NCBI RefSeq assembly: GCF_004295645.1 | Contig: NZ_CP034752.1 | Span: 682,001 to 746,000, forward strand | Direction of reading: 5' to 3' | DNA from: Limnobaculum zhutongyuii | GTDB lineage: Bacteria > Pseudomonadota > Gammaproteobacteria > Enterobacterales > Enterobacteriaceae | Length of the DNA: 64,000 nucleotides | Part shown: in pieces, positions 25,753 to 34,904 of the stretch | How the letters are laid out: every line of letters begins with the position of its first letter | Numbering within the stretch: the stretch's first letter is position 1 | Notes under the pieces: model-generated | The model's database searches: none | Told to the model about the DNA's origin: nothing | What the model saw: only the letters and a program-made list of their open reading frames with translations | Position numbers and translations under genes: made by a program

Positions 25753-26084
25753 TGGCACATCAACGTAGTCGTCGTTTACGTAAAAAAATGCGTATCGATG
25801 AGTTTCAGGAAATCGGATTTTTAATCAGTTGGGCATTTCCTGAAGGAACCGTAGTTGAGAAGATCGACGCAACAATTGATAACTTTATCAACGACGTGTT
25901 TGAAGCCCACGACCTCTCCTTTGAGGGCGGCGGCTATCTGAAGTGGGATGGTCTGGTATGCTTGCAAAAGATCGGTAAATGTACCGAAGAGCATCGTGGC
26001 ATCGTGACGAACTGGCTGGAAGACAAAGGCATGCTGGATGTGAAAGCCAGTGAGCTGATGGATATTAACTATTACGAAGAGTAA
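25752..26084 (+). CDS. yggL: YggL family protein (DUF469), 50S ribosome-associated
   Basis: A 110-residue protein beginning MAHQRSRRLRKKMRIDEFQE, with the family's GFLISWAFPEGT and EGGGYLKWDGLVCL. E. coli YggL binds the large ribosomal subunit. It overlaps trmB by one base and ends at a strong terminator (26092). Confidence 0.95.
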   Translation: MAHQRSRRLRKKMRIDEFQEIGFLISWAFPEGTVVEKIDATIDNFINDVFEAHDLSFEGGGYLKWDGLVCLQKIGKCTEEHRGIVTNWLEDKGMLDVKASELMDINYYEE

Positions 26085-26091
26085 TGGTCAC

Positions 26092-26123
26092 ATCGGGGGA
26101 AATGCCTTCCCCCGATTGTTTTC
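26092..26123 (+). terminator. terminator of trmB-yggL
   Basis: ATCGGGGGAA-ATGCC-TTCCCCCGAT followed by TGTTTTC, just after the yggL stop. Confidence 0.9.
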
Positions 26124-26286
26124 AGTTTTTGGTAGGGTTGATAATCCCTATTATTGAACAGCTTTAACTAATCCTGCTATTTTTCAGTTAATCCCCTTAA
26201 GTGATGAACACCTGACGGACTCTGATGTCTATAGTCTGGTTGAACCAACAAAAGTACGATTTCGCATTAACCATTGAGGAATAATT

Positions 26287-27012
26287 ATGTTACGAAAAAC
26301 CGGCGCGGCCCTTTTGCTGTTGATGGCCTGGCAGGCGCAAGCGGCTTATGAATGTAATGTAAAACCACAGGATGATATTTTTATTAACCAGGATACGGTT
26401 AAAGTTGCTGGTGCCAGCGGTGAGCTGGTGATTGGTAAGAATGGTGATGTGACCCGTAATGGTAAAGTATTAACCCTTTCTGATGCAGCTCGTGCTCAGG
26501 CAGTGAGCTATCAAACCAATTTGCGTACCGATTTGCCTTATATTAACGACGGTGTTCGTTCTCGCCTGAAAACTGCTCAGGGTGCTCTGGACAGCGTGAT
26601 TGTTAAGCAATTGGGTACCGAGAGTAATGTGCGTAAACGTTTAGTTACGCTGAGCTCAGAACTGACAAAAGAGATGGAAAAAGTACTGGAGCCCCGTGCA
26701 GAAGGTTTAGCTTTTCACCATCAGGCCGTTTCACAAGTTGAAGCGAATGGTCAGGTGATTATGCAAAATACGCTGGGTGGCGTATTACAGGACAGCATTA
26801 ACGAGCTGGGTATCCAGCAAGTAGCTAAAGCTGGTAAGTCCAGTAATCCTCTGCAGGCAGTATTAGGCAGCCTGGGTGGCTTACAGCAGCAAATTAAAGA
26901 CGAATGGAAGAAGCAGGAGAAAGACTTCAACCAGTTCGGTAAAGAAGCATGCGGTAAGGTTACGGTGCTGGAGCAGCAGCGGGCCGATTTATTGAAGGCA
27001 TTACCGCAGTAA
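26287..27012 (+). CDS. yggN: DUF2884 periplasmic protein YggN
   Basis: A 241-residue exported protein. The signal peptide ends at AWQAQA before AYECNVKPQDD. The mature part is polar and helical, with a conserved pair of cysteines (one in YECNV, one in KEACGKV near the C-terminus) that probably form a disulfide. E. coli YggN has the same size and position after yggL; its function is unknown. TTGAGGAATAATT precedes the ATG. Confidence 0.9.
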   Translation: MLRKTGAALLLLMAWQAQAAYECNVKPQDDIFINQDTVKVAGASGELVIGKNGDVTRNGKVLTLSDAARAQAVSYQTNLRTDLPYINDGVRSRLKTAQGALDSVIVKQLGTESNVRKRLVTLSSELTKEMEKVLEPRAEGLAFHHQAVSQVEANGQVIMQNTLGGVLQDSINELGIQQVAKAGKSSNPLQAVLGSLGGLQQQIKDEWKKQEKDFNQFGKEACGKVTVLEQQRADLLKALPQ

Positions 27013-27031
27013 TTTCATAGCAATTTCTATA

Positions 27032-27059
27032 ATAAAGCCCGCATTGATGCGGGCTTTAT
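27032..27059 (+). terminator. terminator of yggN
   Basis: ATAAAGCCCGCA-TTGA-TGCGGGCTTTAT is a perfect stem with a U-rich 3' side. Confidence 0.92.
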
Positions 27060-27112
27060 GTTTTTGGTCTTTTTGACCTTTCTATTGAGCACTGGAATTC
27101 AGCTGATGACTG

Positions 27113-27300
27113 AGAGAGGGTAGCACGACTGACATGGATGTCAGTCGAGGCGCAGCGACGTCTGGAGCGGCTCTGCGCCGGTGCGTAAGCCCGAACGAAG
27201 GAGGAAGGAAGTCGCCGCAGGCGACCTGGATTCGTGTGCGAAGGCGTGGAGGTGCAGGAGGCGTTCGCCTTAACGCCTCTTGCTCGGCCATGCACAATAG
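27113..27300 (-). repeat. GC-rich dispersed repeat, family 2, copy at 27.1 kb
   Basis: Read on the - strand it contains GCACCGGCGCAGAGCCGCTC, then GACGTCGCTGCGCCTCGACT, then the hairpin CGACTGACAT-CC-ATGTCAGTCG and GTGCTAC. The same order occurs at 58528-58600 on the + strand. The left part (27185-27300) carries further GC-rich palindromic text such as GGCGTTCGCCTTAACGCC. Open frames cross it on both strands, but they are low-complexity and not credible genes. It separates yggN from hemW. Confidence 0.75.
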
Positions 27301-27368
27301 TCTATTTGTACACAATACTGTTTATGGCCGAAATGGATACAATACTTAATATTGCCCTTTTTCTCTGA

Positions 27369-28499
27369 CTACAAGAACAGTTCCAGCAATGAGTTCAGGA
27401 ATAATTTCCCTTTCTCTGTAATTTGCCAGTGCTCACTGGTCTCCGTCAGGTACCCCAACTTCAACGCACTATCAATATTCTGCCGGATAACGCTCTCATC
27501 CAATCCGGTAAGACGGCTGAAGTCTGCTTTTGGCGCGGCTTCCAGCAGGCGGAAGCGGTTCATAAAGAACTCAAAAGGGCGTTCGTCGGTTTCAACGTTG
27601 TACTGCTTATCCAGATACTTACCGTTCATATAACCACGGGGATGGCGGGTTTTTACAGTGCGTATAATTCTCCCGTCGCTAAAACTCAGCTTACCGTGGG
27701 CTCCACAGCCAATACCCAGATAGTCACCAAAACGCCAATAGTTCAGGTTGTGTTGGCACTGATAGCCGGGCTTAGCGTAGGCTGAGGTTTCATACTGCTG
27801 ATAACCGGCCGCGCTGAGTAACTCATGGCCGCGCTGGTAAATATCCCACAGGGCATCGTCGTCCGGCAGTACCGGAGGGCGTGAACCGAACAGGGTATTT
27901 GGCTCAATGGTGAGTTGATACCAGGATAAATGAGGAGGATTCAGCTCAATCGCTTGCCGCAGGTCATCCAGCGCTTCGTCCAGCGACTGGTCCGGTAAAC
28001 CGTGCATTAAGTCCAGATTGAAGCTGCGTAAACCAAGACCTTGTGCGAGATGGGCTGCGCGTTTTGCCTCTTCCGGGCCGTGTATCCGCCCCATACGCTC
28101 CAGTTTTGGCTGGCTAAAGCTCTGAACGCCAATAGAGATGCGATTCACTCCGGCCTGCTGATAGGCTTTAAATCGATCCGCCTCTACCGTTCCCGGATTG
28201 GCTTCCATCGTAATTTCAGCGTTATCTTCTAGCGTTAATCGGCTACGAACCCCATCCAGCAGCCTTTGCATGGCTTCCGCGCCCAGTAAACTAGGGGTGC
28301 CGCCGCCAATAAACAGCGTACTGACCGATCTGCCGCTGGTAAGCGGTAAATCGTTATCCAGATCGGTGAGCAAATGCTCCACATAATCCATATCGGGAAT
28401 ATCACCCTTCAGGGCGTGTGAATTGAAGTCACAATACGGGCACTTCTGCACACACCAGGGAATATGGATATAGAGGCTCAGCGGCGGGGGATTAAGCAT
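27369..28499 (-). CDS. hemW: radical SAM heme chaperone HemW
   Basis: A 376-residue radical SAM protein (formerly called an oxygen-independent coproporphyrinogen oxidase-like protein). The cluster motif CVQKCPYC lies about residues 16-23 from the start at 28499, followed by FIGGGTPSLL and the family's NLDLMHGLPDQSL. It binds heme and delivers it to apo-enzymes and is not itself a coproporphyrinogen oxidase. The start at 28499 matches the family better than 28511. It overlaps the end of rdgB by 8 bases. Confidence 0.95.
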   Translation of the reverse strand: MLNPPPLSLYIHIPWCVQKCPYCDFNSHALKGDIPDMDYVEHLLTDLDNDLPLTSGRSVSTLFIGGGTPSLLGAEAMQRLLDGVRSRLTLEDNAEITMEANPGTVEADRFKAYQQAGVNRISIGVQSFSQPKLERMGRIHGPEEAKRAAHLAQGLGLRSFNLDLMHGLPDQSLDEALDDLRQAIELNPPHLSWYQLTIEPNTLFGSRPPVLPDDDALWDIYQRGHELLSAAGYQQYETSAYAKPGYQCQHNLNYWRFGDYLGIGCGAHGKLSFSDGRIIRTVKTRHPRGYMNGKYLDKQYNVETDERPFEFFMNRFRLLEAAPKADFSRLTGLDESVIRQNIDSALKLGYLTETSEHWQITEKGKLFLNSLLELFL

Positions 28500-29085
28500 T
28501 ACGCAGGGCATCCAACAGCATGGTCAATGCCTGACCGCGATGAGAAATCTTACTTTTGTGTTCTCTGGTTAATTCAGCGGCGGTACATCCCAGTTCCGGA
28601 AGATAGAAAATAGGATCGTAACCAAAGCCACCTTCACCTGCCGGGCTAAACAGCACTTCACCCGGCCAGCTGGCGTGAAAAACCAATGGAATAGGATCGT
28701 TGGCATGGCGCATATAAACCAGCACACAGTGGAACTGCGCCTGACGCTGCTCTTTTGGCACATCTTTCAATGTTTCCAGTAGTTTGTTCAGGTTAGCCTG
28801 ATCGCTGGCATCAACTCCGGCATAGCGTGCCGAATAGATGCCGGGTGCACCACCCAGAACATCAACGGCAATACCGGAATCATCCGCAATGGCAGGCAGG
28901 CCAGTAATCTGTGCGGCATGACGCGCTTTAATAATGGCATTCTCAATAAAGGTTAATCCGGTTTCTTCAGCCGAATCGACACCGAGATCGGTTTGAGCAA
29001 TCACTTCAAAGCCAAAATCAGCCAGAAGGTTTGCCAGCTCACGCACTTTACCGGGGTTACCGGTTGCAAGCACCAGTTTCTGCAT
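28492..29085 (-). CDS. rdgB: dITP/XTP pyrophosphatase
   Basis: A 197-residue Ham1-family enzyme that hydrolyses dITP, dXTP and XTP to monophosphates, keeping non-canonical purines out of DNA. Motifs are LVLATGNPGKVREL at the start, PAIADDSGIAVD with the catalytic Asp, PGIYSARYAG and GFGYDPIF. ATG 29085 is chosen: AGGTGGA is about 7 bases upstream and the length equals E. coli RdgB. It is co-transcribed with hemW. Confidence 0.97.
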   Translation of the reverse strand: MQKLVLATGNPGKVRELANLLADFGFEVIAQTDLGVDSAEETGLTFIENAIIKARHAAQITGLPAIADDSGIAVDVLGGAPGIYSARYAGVDASDQANLNKLLETLKDVPKEQRQAQFHCVLVYMRHANDPIPLVFHASWPGEVLFSPAGEGGFGYDPIFYLPELGCTAAELTREHKSKISHRGQALTMLLDALRNA

Positions 29086-29385
29086 TGTGGAGTCCACCTG
29101 TTATTTCGAGTTTTAATCAGGGCAGGGTATACCTGCAATAGAATAGAATTTCATTTTTCAATACTGATAGCCGCATAGCATAACTCAAACTGAAGTAAGT
29201 AGATGAGCGAAAATGGTAAGGGAGAGTGTTCTTTTGAACATTTAATGAACAGATATGGTTTTTTATTCATTATTATCAATAGGTTTTACTCATTTATTAA
29301 TCAGAAACATAATTTATTGAATTAAAATCAACTGTTACATATGTGTTATAATTGACCGGAGCGACTATCAATTAACACGCCGAAG

Positions 29386-30204
29386 ATGAGAATGAAACGA
29401 AAAAAACGATTGCCAAAATTACTGAAGTGGCTGGTCGCGATTATTATGGTATCGCTGGTAATTTTAGCTATCTGGTGGGGCTGGGTACGTAGTCACTCAA
29501 ATGAATTATGGAAGATTGTTAGTGAGCAATGTGTCCCTCATCAGCAATTAAGCGCATCGGCAGCTTCTCCCTGTATCAATGTGGTTTTGACGCCGGATGC
29601 CCAACGAGGATACGTCATATTTAAAGATCGTAACGGGCCTTTGCACTTTTTGCTAATTCCTACGGCAAAAATTGATGGTATTGAGAGCAAAGTATTACAG
29701 CAGCCCGACTCTACCGATTATCTCTATCAGGCTTGGGTAGCGCGTCACTATTTGGCTCAACAGGCGGGTAAACCTATTTCCCGGGAAATGGTCTCATTAG
29801 CGATTAATTCAGCTTATGGACGCAGTCAGGAGCAACTGCATATTCATATCGCCTGTATTAAACCTGAAATACAGGCGCAGTTGGGAAGCCAGATAGATAA
29901 ATTCAGCGAGAAATGGTCATCGGTGCCTTATGGTATCAATGGCCATCATTATATTGCCCGTACATTAACCGAGTCTCAGTTGCGTGAGATCAGTCCGTTC
30001 CAGCGGCTGGCAATGGAAGTTTCGGATGCGGCAGATAATATGGGGAAATATGGTTTAGCGCTGGTGGCTTATACCGACCATAGCAATAAGCCAATGTATT
30101 TATTATTGGCAAATCGACTGGACGTTTTTGGCCTGAATGCAGGACATACGGGTGATATACAAGATTATCAGTGCGACTTGCTGAAAACTGAAAATTTATT
30201 CTAG
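29386..30204 (+). CDS. cdh: CDP-diacylglycerol diphosphatase
   Basis: A 272-residue protein. A basic N-terminus precedes a single membrane anchor (WLVAIIMVSLVILAIWWG, about 16-33). The HIT-like catalytic motif QLHIHIACIKP follows in the second half, after the conserved SLAINSAYGRSQ. The enzyme hydrolyses CDP-diacylglycerol to phosphatidate and CMP at the inner membrane. ATG 29392 is an equally possible start. A TATAAT -10 candidate is at 29347-29352. In E. coli cdh is elsewhere; here it sits between rdgB and yggU and is convergent with yggU. Confidence 0.92.
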   Translation: MRMKRKKRLPKLLKWLVAIIMVSLVILAIWWGWVRSHSNELWKIVSEQCVPHQQLSASAASPCINVVLTPDAQRGYVIFKDRNGPLHFLLIPTAKIDGIESKVLQQPDSTDYLYQAWVARHYLAQQAGKPISREMVSLAINSAYGRSQEQLHIHIACIKPEIQAQLGSQIDKFSEKWSSVPYGINGHHYIARTLTESQLREISPFQRLAMEVSDAADNMGKYGLALVAYTDHSNKPMYLLLANRLDVFGLNAGHTGDIQDYQCDLLKTENLF

Positions 30205-30229
30205 TTATTCATGATCAACAGATATTGAA

Positions 30230-30253
30230 GGATGCCTGAGCCATCAGGCATCC
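30230..30253. terminator. hairpin between convergent cdh and yggU
   Basis: GGATGCCTGA-GCCA-TCAGGCATCC is a perfect 10-bp stem that overlaps the yggU stop codon. U-runs are weak, so it may act as a processing stop or weak bidirectional terminator. Confidence 0.6.
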
Positions 30254-30540
30254 GGTAACAGAAGTTTTATTTCAGCAGGAATTTGCTGCGGATTATCAAT
30301 TCTTACCTGCTTGTGACGCCCCAGTTCCCCTTTTTCAATGGTTACCATACCTTTGGCAACGCGAAACTGTTTAGCCAGAAACTTGACCAGATGGGCGTTC
30401 GCCTGACCGTCAACCGGCGGGGCGGTAATAGCGACTTTTAACTCTTCACCATGCAGGCCAACAATTTGATCGCGGCTGGCCTTCGGCTGAATATATAGCC
30501 GAAGGATAACCGCATCAGACTGTTGCTCTACGGCGCTCAT
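30244..30540 (-). CDS. yggU: DUF167 family protein YggU
   Basis: A 98-residue protein with the family signature LRLYIQPKASRDQIVG and APPVDGQANAHLVKFLAK. It overlaps the yggT stop by one base, so it is translationally coupled at the end of the yggS-proC-yggT-yggU cluster. The function of DUF167 proteins is not established. Confidence 0.95.
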   Translation of the reverse strand: MSAVEQQSDAVILRLYIQPKASRDQIVGLHGEELKVAITAPPVDGQANAHLVKFLAKQFRVAKGMVTIEKGELGRHKQVRIDNPQQIPAEIKLLLPDA

Positions 30541-31085
30541 TACAGAATCAGAGCCAGAACATCAGCTTTCAGGTAATTCAATGCATAAAGGATCAGGATC
30601 AACACCATTGGCGACAGATCGATTCCTCCCATTGAAGGCAGTAAGCGACGAATCGGAGAGAGTAGTGGCTCAGTTAACTGGATAAGTAATTGATCCACTG
30701 GATTACGGCCCTGACTAATCCAACTCATCAGCGCACGGATAATAATAATCCAGAACACCAGTTTACCGGCAGCAGTTAACAGTTCCAGCAAGGAAAGTGG
30801 CAGATAGACCGGAAGGAAGAGTAGAACCTGATTAATCAACCACAGTCCAACAACATACTTCACCAGAATAAGGACATAGGCAGCCAGTAGTGAAGCGGTA
30901 TCAAGGGGACCAATAGACGGAATAACACGACGCAATGGCCCAATTACCGGCTGGGTGATTTTCACCACAAACTGAGAGAATGGATTGTAGAAATCGGCTC
31001 TTGCCCATTGCATCCATACCCGTAGCAGTAGCACCGATACATAAAGATCGAGCACGGTTACAATAAGAAAAGATAAAAATTGCAT
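30540..31085 (-). CDS. yggT: YggT family membrane protein
   Basis: A 181-residue inner-membrane protein made of two similar YGGT repeats: the first has LRVWMQWARADFYNPFSQFV, then ITQPVIGPLRRVIP; the second has IRALMSWISQGRNPVDQLL, then LTEPLLSPIRRLLP. Four or more hydrophobic helices are visible. Family members are linked to osmotic stress and cell division. It is downstream of proC. Confidence 0.95.
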   Translation of the reverse strand: MQFLSFLIVTVLDLYVSVLLLRVWMQWARADFYNPFSQFVVKITQPVIGPLRRVIPSIGPLDTASLLAAYVLILVKYVVGLWLINQVLLFLPVYLPLSLLELLTAAGKLVFWIIIIRALMSWISQGRNPVDQLLIQLTEPLLSPIRRLLPSMGGIDLSPMVLILILYALNYLKADVLALIL

Positions 31086-31240
31086 GGTTAACCCTTGGTT
31101 ATTGTCTGCCCTGGCTTAGCCAGACTGGAATCTGAAAAACGGTATTATGCTATAACAACACCCGTATATTTGGGGGTTAGCATATAGTAAATCAAGGAAA
31201 AATAGCAATGAACCCGCTAATTCATTGCCGAATTGCCATT

Positions 31241-32059
31241 TTAAAGGGATTTTTCCATTTCATCTGCACGCTTAATGGCGGCCTGCATGGCTGAGGCTAC
31301 CGTTTCACTTAATCCATGTTCATTAAAAACGCGAAGCGCTTCAGCGGTGGTACCGCCTTTTGAGGTGACCTGCTGACGGAGAGTACCTATATCCAGCTGT
31401 GGGTTATTCACCACCATTTGTGCAGCACCTAAAGCGGCTTGCTGAACCAGTAAACGGGCAGTTTCTGGTTTAAATCCAAGGCGTTCAGACTCCTTTTGCA
31501 TCGCTTCCATAAACAGGAAGAAATAGGCTGGAGCACTACCGGCGGCAGCAATGACACTGTTTATGCCACTTTCCTCATTTACCCAGCAGATTTCGCCAAC
31601 GGATTGCATTAGCTGGGCGGTAAATTCTCTATCCTGAGCACTGACCTGTGGCGGTGCATACAGACCGCTCATGCCTAAACCAATCAATGAGGGGGTATTG
31701 GGCATAATGCGGATAAGATCAACCGGCCCCAGTAATTGGGTGAAACGGGAAATGCTAACTCCGGCAGCGATGGATAAAACTAATTTTCCGCTGAGATCCA
31801 CCTGTTGATGTAACGGCGCGCAAACGTCGGCCATCATCTGAGGTTTAACCGCCAGCACGATAGCATCGGCCTGACGAGCGCTTTCAATATTATCATTACT
31901 ACAGTGAATACCATATTGACTGTGCAGCGGGCCATCCTGTTTCATTGATGGTGAGGTCGCGGTAATTAAATCTGCCGGATAACCACCGTTGACCAATCCG
32001 GCAATAATCGCTTTTGCCATATTACCGGCGCCAATAAACGCAATTTTACGGTGTTGCAT
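31241..32059 (-). CDS. proC: pyrroline-5-carboxylate reductase
   Basis: A 272-residue enzyme for the last step of proline synthesis (P5C to proline with NADPH). It has an N-terminal Rossmann motif (IAFIGAGNMAKAIIAGL) and LIRIMPNTPSLIGLGMSGL. The C-terminal dimerisation domain carries GSAPAYFFLFMEAM and TSKGGTTAEALRVF. ATG 32059 is preferred to the upstream GTG at 32071. It lies downstream of yggS, the usual pairing. Confidence 0.97.
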   Translation of the reverse strand: MQHRKIAFIGAGNMAKAIIAGLVNGGYPADLITATSPSMKQDGPLHSQYGIHCSNDNIESARQADAIVLAVKPQMMADVCAPLHQQVDLSGKLVLSIAAGVSISRFTQLLGPVDLIRIMPNTPSLIGLGMSGLYAPPQVSAQDREFTAQLMQSVGEICWVNEESGINSVIAAAGSAPAYFFLFMEAMQKESERLGFKPETARLLVQQAALGAAQMVVNNPQLDIGTLRQQVTSKGGTTAEALRVFNEHGLSETVASAMQAAIKRADEMEKSL

Positions 32060-32123
32060 GATAAATCTCACTTTGTCAGTTTAAAGCTCAGATAATTGTA
32101 AGTAGCCCGGATTATCTGGCGGA

Positions 32124-32828
32124 TTACAGGGTGTAGTCGCGAGCGCCAAATATCGCGGTACCAATGCGTACCATGGTACTGCCTGCACGAATAGCATTAT
32201 CCATATCGTCAGTCATTCCCATTGAGAGGGTATCAATTTGCGGATAGGCACTTTTCAACTGATGAAAAGCCTGCGTCATTTTTTGAAATACTGCCAGTTG
32301 ACGAGCCGGGTCACTTTCCGGCGCCGGAATGGTCATCAGCCCACGCAACGTCAGGTGAGGGAGATCGTGAATTTGGGCTGCCAGTTCTGACAGCGCTTCC
32401 AGCTTAATACCCGACTTACTCTGTTCGTCACTGATATTAATTTGAATAAGTACATTCAGTGGCGGCATGGTTGCTGGCCTCTGTTCGCTTAAACGGCGGG
32501 CAATCTTCTCTCTGTCCAGAGTATGCATCCAGTGGAAGTGCTCAGCAACCAGTCGGCTTTTATTCGATTGTAATGGACCAATAAAGTGCCACTCTAACTG
32601 TCCTGATTCAGAGGTGTTGTTAAAGTGCTGAATTTTATCGACGCCTTCCTGCACATAGTTTTCACCAAACAGCCGCTGACCTGCATCAATCGCTTCCTGA
32701 ATCGCCTCCACAGGTTTTGTTTTACTGACTGCAAGTAACTGAACTTCTTTGGGAGAACGGTCGCATTGTTGCGCTGCTTCAGCGATACGGTGCCTGACGG
32801 CTTCTAGATTCTGTTGGATAGTTGTCAT
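32124..32828 (-). CDS. yggS: PLP homeostasis protein (YggS/PLPBP)
   Basis: A 234-residue alanine-racemase-fold protein that binds pyridoxal phosphate without known catalysis and balances vitamin B6 pools. The PLP lysine lies in LLAVSKTKP (about residue 36), with FGENYVQEG, then WHFIGPLQSNK and the phosphate-binding SMGMTDDMDNAI. It is divergent from yggR with about 20 bases between starts. Confidence 0.96.
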   Translation of the reverse strand: MTTIQQNLEAVRHRIAEAAQQCDRSPKEVQLLAVSKTKPVEAIQEAIDAGQRLFGENYVQEGVDKIQHFNNTSESGQLEWHFIGPLQSNKSRLVAEHFHWMHTLDREKIARRLSEQRPATMPPLNVLIQINISDEQSKSGIKLEALSELAAQIHDLPHLTLRGLMTIPAPESDPARQLAVFQKMTQAFHQLKSAYPQIDTLSMGMTDDMDNAIRAGSTMVRIGTAIFGARDYTL

Positions 32829-32850
32829 AAGTCTATTCAGGGAGTCTGCT

Positions 32851-33846
32851 ATGAGTGTATGCCAATTAATAACTGATAGTGTAAAGCAAAATGCTTCGGA
32901 TCTGCACCTTTCTGCCGGCCATTTGCCAGTATTGCGCGTGAACGGGGATTTACACTACTTTGGCGAAAGTTTACTGGAGCCCGAATGGCTGTCAGATCGG
33001 CTGTTAGCGCTGTTAACCCGTGAACAACAAATACAATTTCAGCAACAGGGGCAGCTAGATTTCGCTTTAGCGATTGAAGACATACGCCTGCGGGTGAACC
33101 TTTTTCAGCAGTGTGATGGTATCTCTGCCGCTTTTCGCTTTATTCGAAATGATATCCCCCCGCCGAAGGCATTAGGTATTCCGGATTCGTTGATAGCCAT
33201 GAGCAACTGTCTTGATGGCTTAGTTATCGTTGCGGGAGCAACGGGGAGTGGAAAATCAACCACTCTGGCGGCTCTGATAAGCCTGATTAATCAACAGTCG
33301 GATCGTCATATTATTACTCTGGAAGATCCCATCGAATTTATACATCACAGTAATCGTTGCCTGATTCAGCAGCGAGAGGTTGGCAGGCATGTGGAAAGTT
33401 TCTCTCAGGGGTTACGTGCGGCATTACGTCAGGATCCGGATATTATTTTATTGGGGGAATTGAGAGATGCGGAAACCATCCATATGGCCTTAACCGCAGC
33501 GGAGACCGGACATCTGGTATTCGCCACCTTACATACCCGTTCAGCAGTGCAATCAATTGAACGCATTATTGATGTGTTTCCGGCAGAAGAGAAACGCTTT
33601 GTTAGCACTCAATTAGCGAATAGTTTGCAGGCGGTAGTTTGTCAGCAGCTTTTACCCTGCACTAAAGGTGGACGTATCGCTGCTTATGAAGTACTGGTAA
33701 ATACCCCTGCGGTGAGCAATATGATTAGGGAAGGCAAACATCATCAGCTATTAACGCTGTTACAGACCGGGGCGATTAACGGAATGCAGACCATGGAGCA
33801 ATGCAAAAGTCGTTTATTGGCAGATGGACTGATTCCCGGATGGTAA
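32851..33846 (+). CDS. yggR: PilT-like type II/IV secretion ATPase YggR
   Basis: A 331-residue PilT-family ATPase. It has an N-terminal ASDLHLSAG segment, Walker A GATGSGKST, the Asp box LEDPIEF, Walker B DIILLGELRD and the His box LVFATLHTRS. PilT-like ATPases drive pilus retraction. No pilus genes lie nearby, as in E. coli where yggR is also isolated. GGGAG precedes ATG 32851; the longer frame from 32749 would overlap yggS and is rejected. Confidence 0.95.
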   Translation: MSVCQLITDSVKQNASDLHLSAGHLPVLRVNGDLHYFGESLLEPEWLSDRLLALLTREQQIQFQQQGQLDFALAIEDIRLRVNLFQQCDGISAAFRFIRNDIPPPKALGIPDSLIAMSNCLDGLVIVAGATGSGKSTTLAALISLINQQSDRHIITLEDPIEFIHHSNRCLIQQREVGRHVESFSQGLRAALRQDPDIILLGELRDAETIHMALTAAETGHLVFATLHTRSAVQSIERIIDVFPAEEKRFVSTQLANSLQAVVCQQLLPCTKGGRIAAYEVLVNTPAVSNMIREGKHHQLLTLLQTGAINGMQTMEQCKSRLLADGLIPGW

Positions 33847-33946
33847 ACGTAAAGGTTTTGCTAAACCTCTTTTCTATTCTTCCCAAGTATGATGAACTGC
33901 CTTTTGCTTAACGACTTGTATTATAAACAGAAAGGAAAATTGAATC

Positions 33947-34480
33947 TTGAACGCATTTAAATGGCTTGTAGTGGTTATTTTTCTGGTAATCATTGGTGGC
34001 GGTGGTTATTGGTATTATAAAAATACCTTGCCAACCTATGGTTCCGAAGGGGCGTTTGAGATTACCGTGGGTTTGTTAGAGCCAAAAACCAATCAGCCAA
34101 TGGTCGATACCCCATTCTATCTGGTCGTCACCAAGGATACCGAAACCGATCCCGCATTTAAGAAACCGCTATTTGGCGTTACTGATTCAGCTGGCCGTGC
34201 GGCAAAGATCGTCAGTAAAACTCAGTTGAATGCTAACGATTATGTGCTGGTGCAAAAAGTAGGTTAGGGCGAGTATGGCAAGTATTTTGCTCTGCTGGGA
34301 ACGGGTAATACCATTCCATTGCCAAATACTGAGTATGTGATTACCGGATGCGGAGATATTCCGGAGTATAAAGGCACATCAAACCGGCAGGGATACACCG
34401 TTTACTATGCGGCAAATCAGGCCTGCAATATTAAAATGAGTATTAACTGGGGTAGTACGTTGGATAACCTGTTGCATTAA
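33947..34480 (+). pseudogene. membrane-anchored hypothetical protein interrupted by an in-frame amber codon
   Basis: The frame starts with TTG at 33947 (AAAGGAAAA upstream) and encodes a short N-terminal anchor (WLVVVIFLVIIGGGGYWYY), then a beta-rich domain. TAG occurs at codon 107 (34265-34267). After it the same frame stays open for 70 more codons (GEYGKYFALLGTGNTIPLP, ending DNLLH) to a TAA at 34480, with protein-like composition. A single-base change (for example from CAG or TGG) would explain it. I do not recognise the family. It could be a recent pseudogene, a sequencing error or a suppressed stop. Confidence 0.7.
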
Positions 34481-34481
34481 G

Positions 34482-34904
34482 TTAACCAAGCTGCTGTTCA
34501 AACCAGCTTTCCAGAATGATTACCGCAGAGGCAGCGTCAACGCTGCCTTTGTCCAGTGCGCGAAAACCGCCACGGGAAAACAGGTCAGCTTTAGCTTCTA
34601 CCGTACTTAAACGTTCGTCGTGTAATTGGATTTGCACTCCAAATCGACCGTGTAGGCGATTGGCAAACTTTTTTGCCTGAGCGGTAACCGGTTGCTCAGT
34701 CCCATCCATATTTAACGGAAGCCCAACTACCACTAAATCAGGTTGCCATTCTTTCAGCAATTTTTCGATTTGTTGCCAGTCAGGGCTGCCATCCCTGGCC
34801 TTAAATGAAGCAAGAGGACGAGCAGTACCGGTTACTTCCTGGCCGATAGCTGCGCCAATACTCTTGGTGCCAAAATCAAATCCTAATACAGTACGGTTAG
34901 ACAT
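34482..34904 (-). CDS. yqgF: putative Holliday junction resolvase / 16S rRNA-processing nuclease YqgF
   Basis: A 140-residue RNase H-fold protein (also called RuvX). Motifs are LGFDFGTKSIGAAIG with the first catalytic Asp, LVVVGLPLNMDG, LHDERLSTVEA with the Glu, and VDAASAVIILESW with the last Asp. It is directly adjacent to yqgE with no gap, the usual pairing. Confidence 0.96.
   Translation of the reverse strand: MSNRTVLGFDFGTKSIGAAIGQEVTGTARPLASFKARDGSPDWQQIEKLLKEWQPDLVVVGLPLNMDGTEQPVTAQAKKFANRLHGRFGVQIQLHDERLSTVEAKADLFSRGGFRALDKGSVDAASAVIILESWFEQQLG

Noticed and set aside
27056..27349. Proline/serine/arginine-rich frames in the family 2 repeat
   Set aside because: Stop-poor GC-rich repeat DNA; three overlapping frames on both strands and none with a start signal.
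32749..32850. Longer yggR start
   Set aside because: It would overlap yggS and encode Cys/Arg-rich text unlike PilT proteins; ATG 32851 has GGGAG and fits the family.
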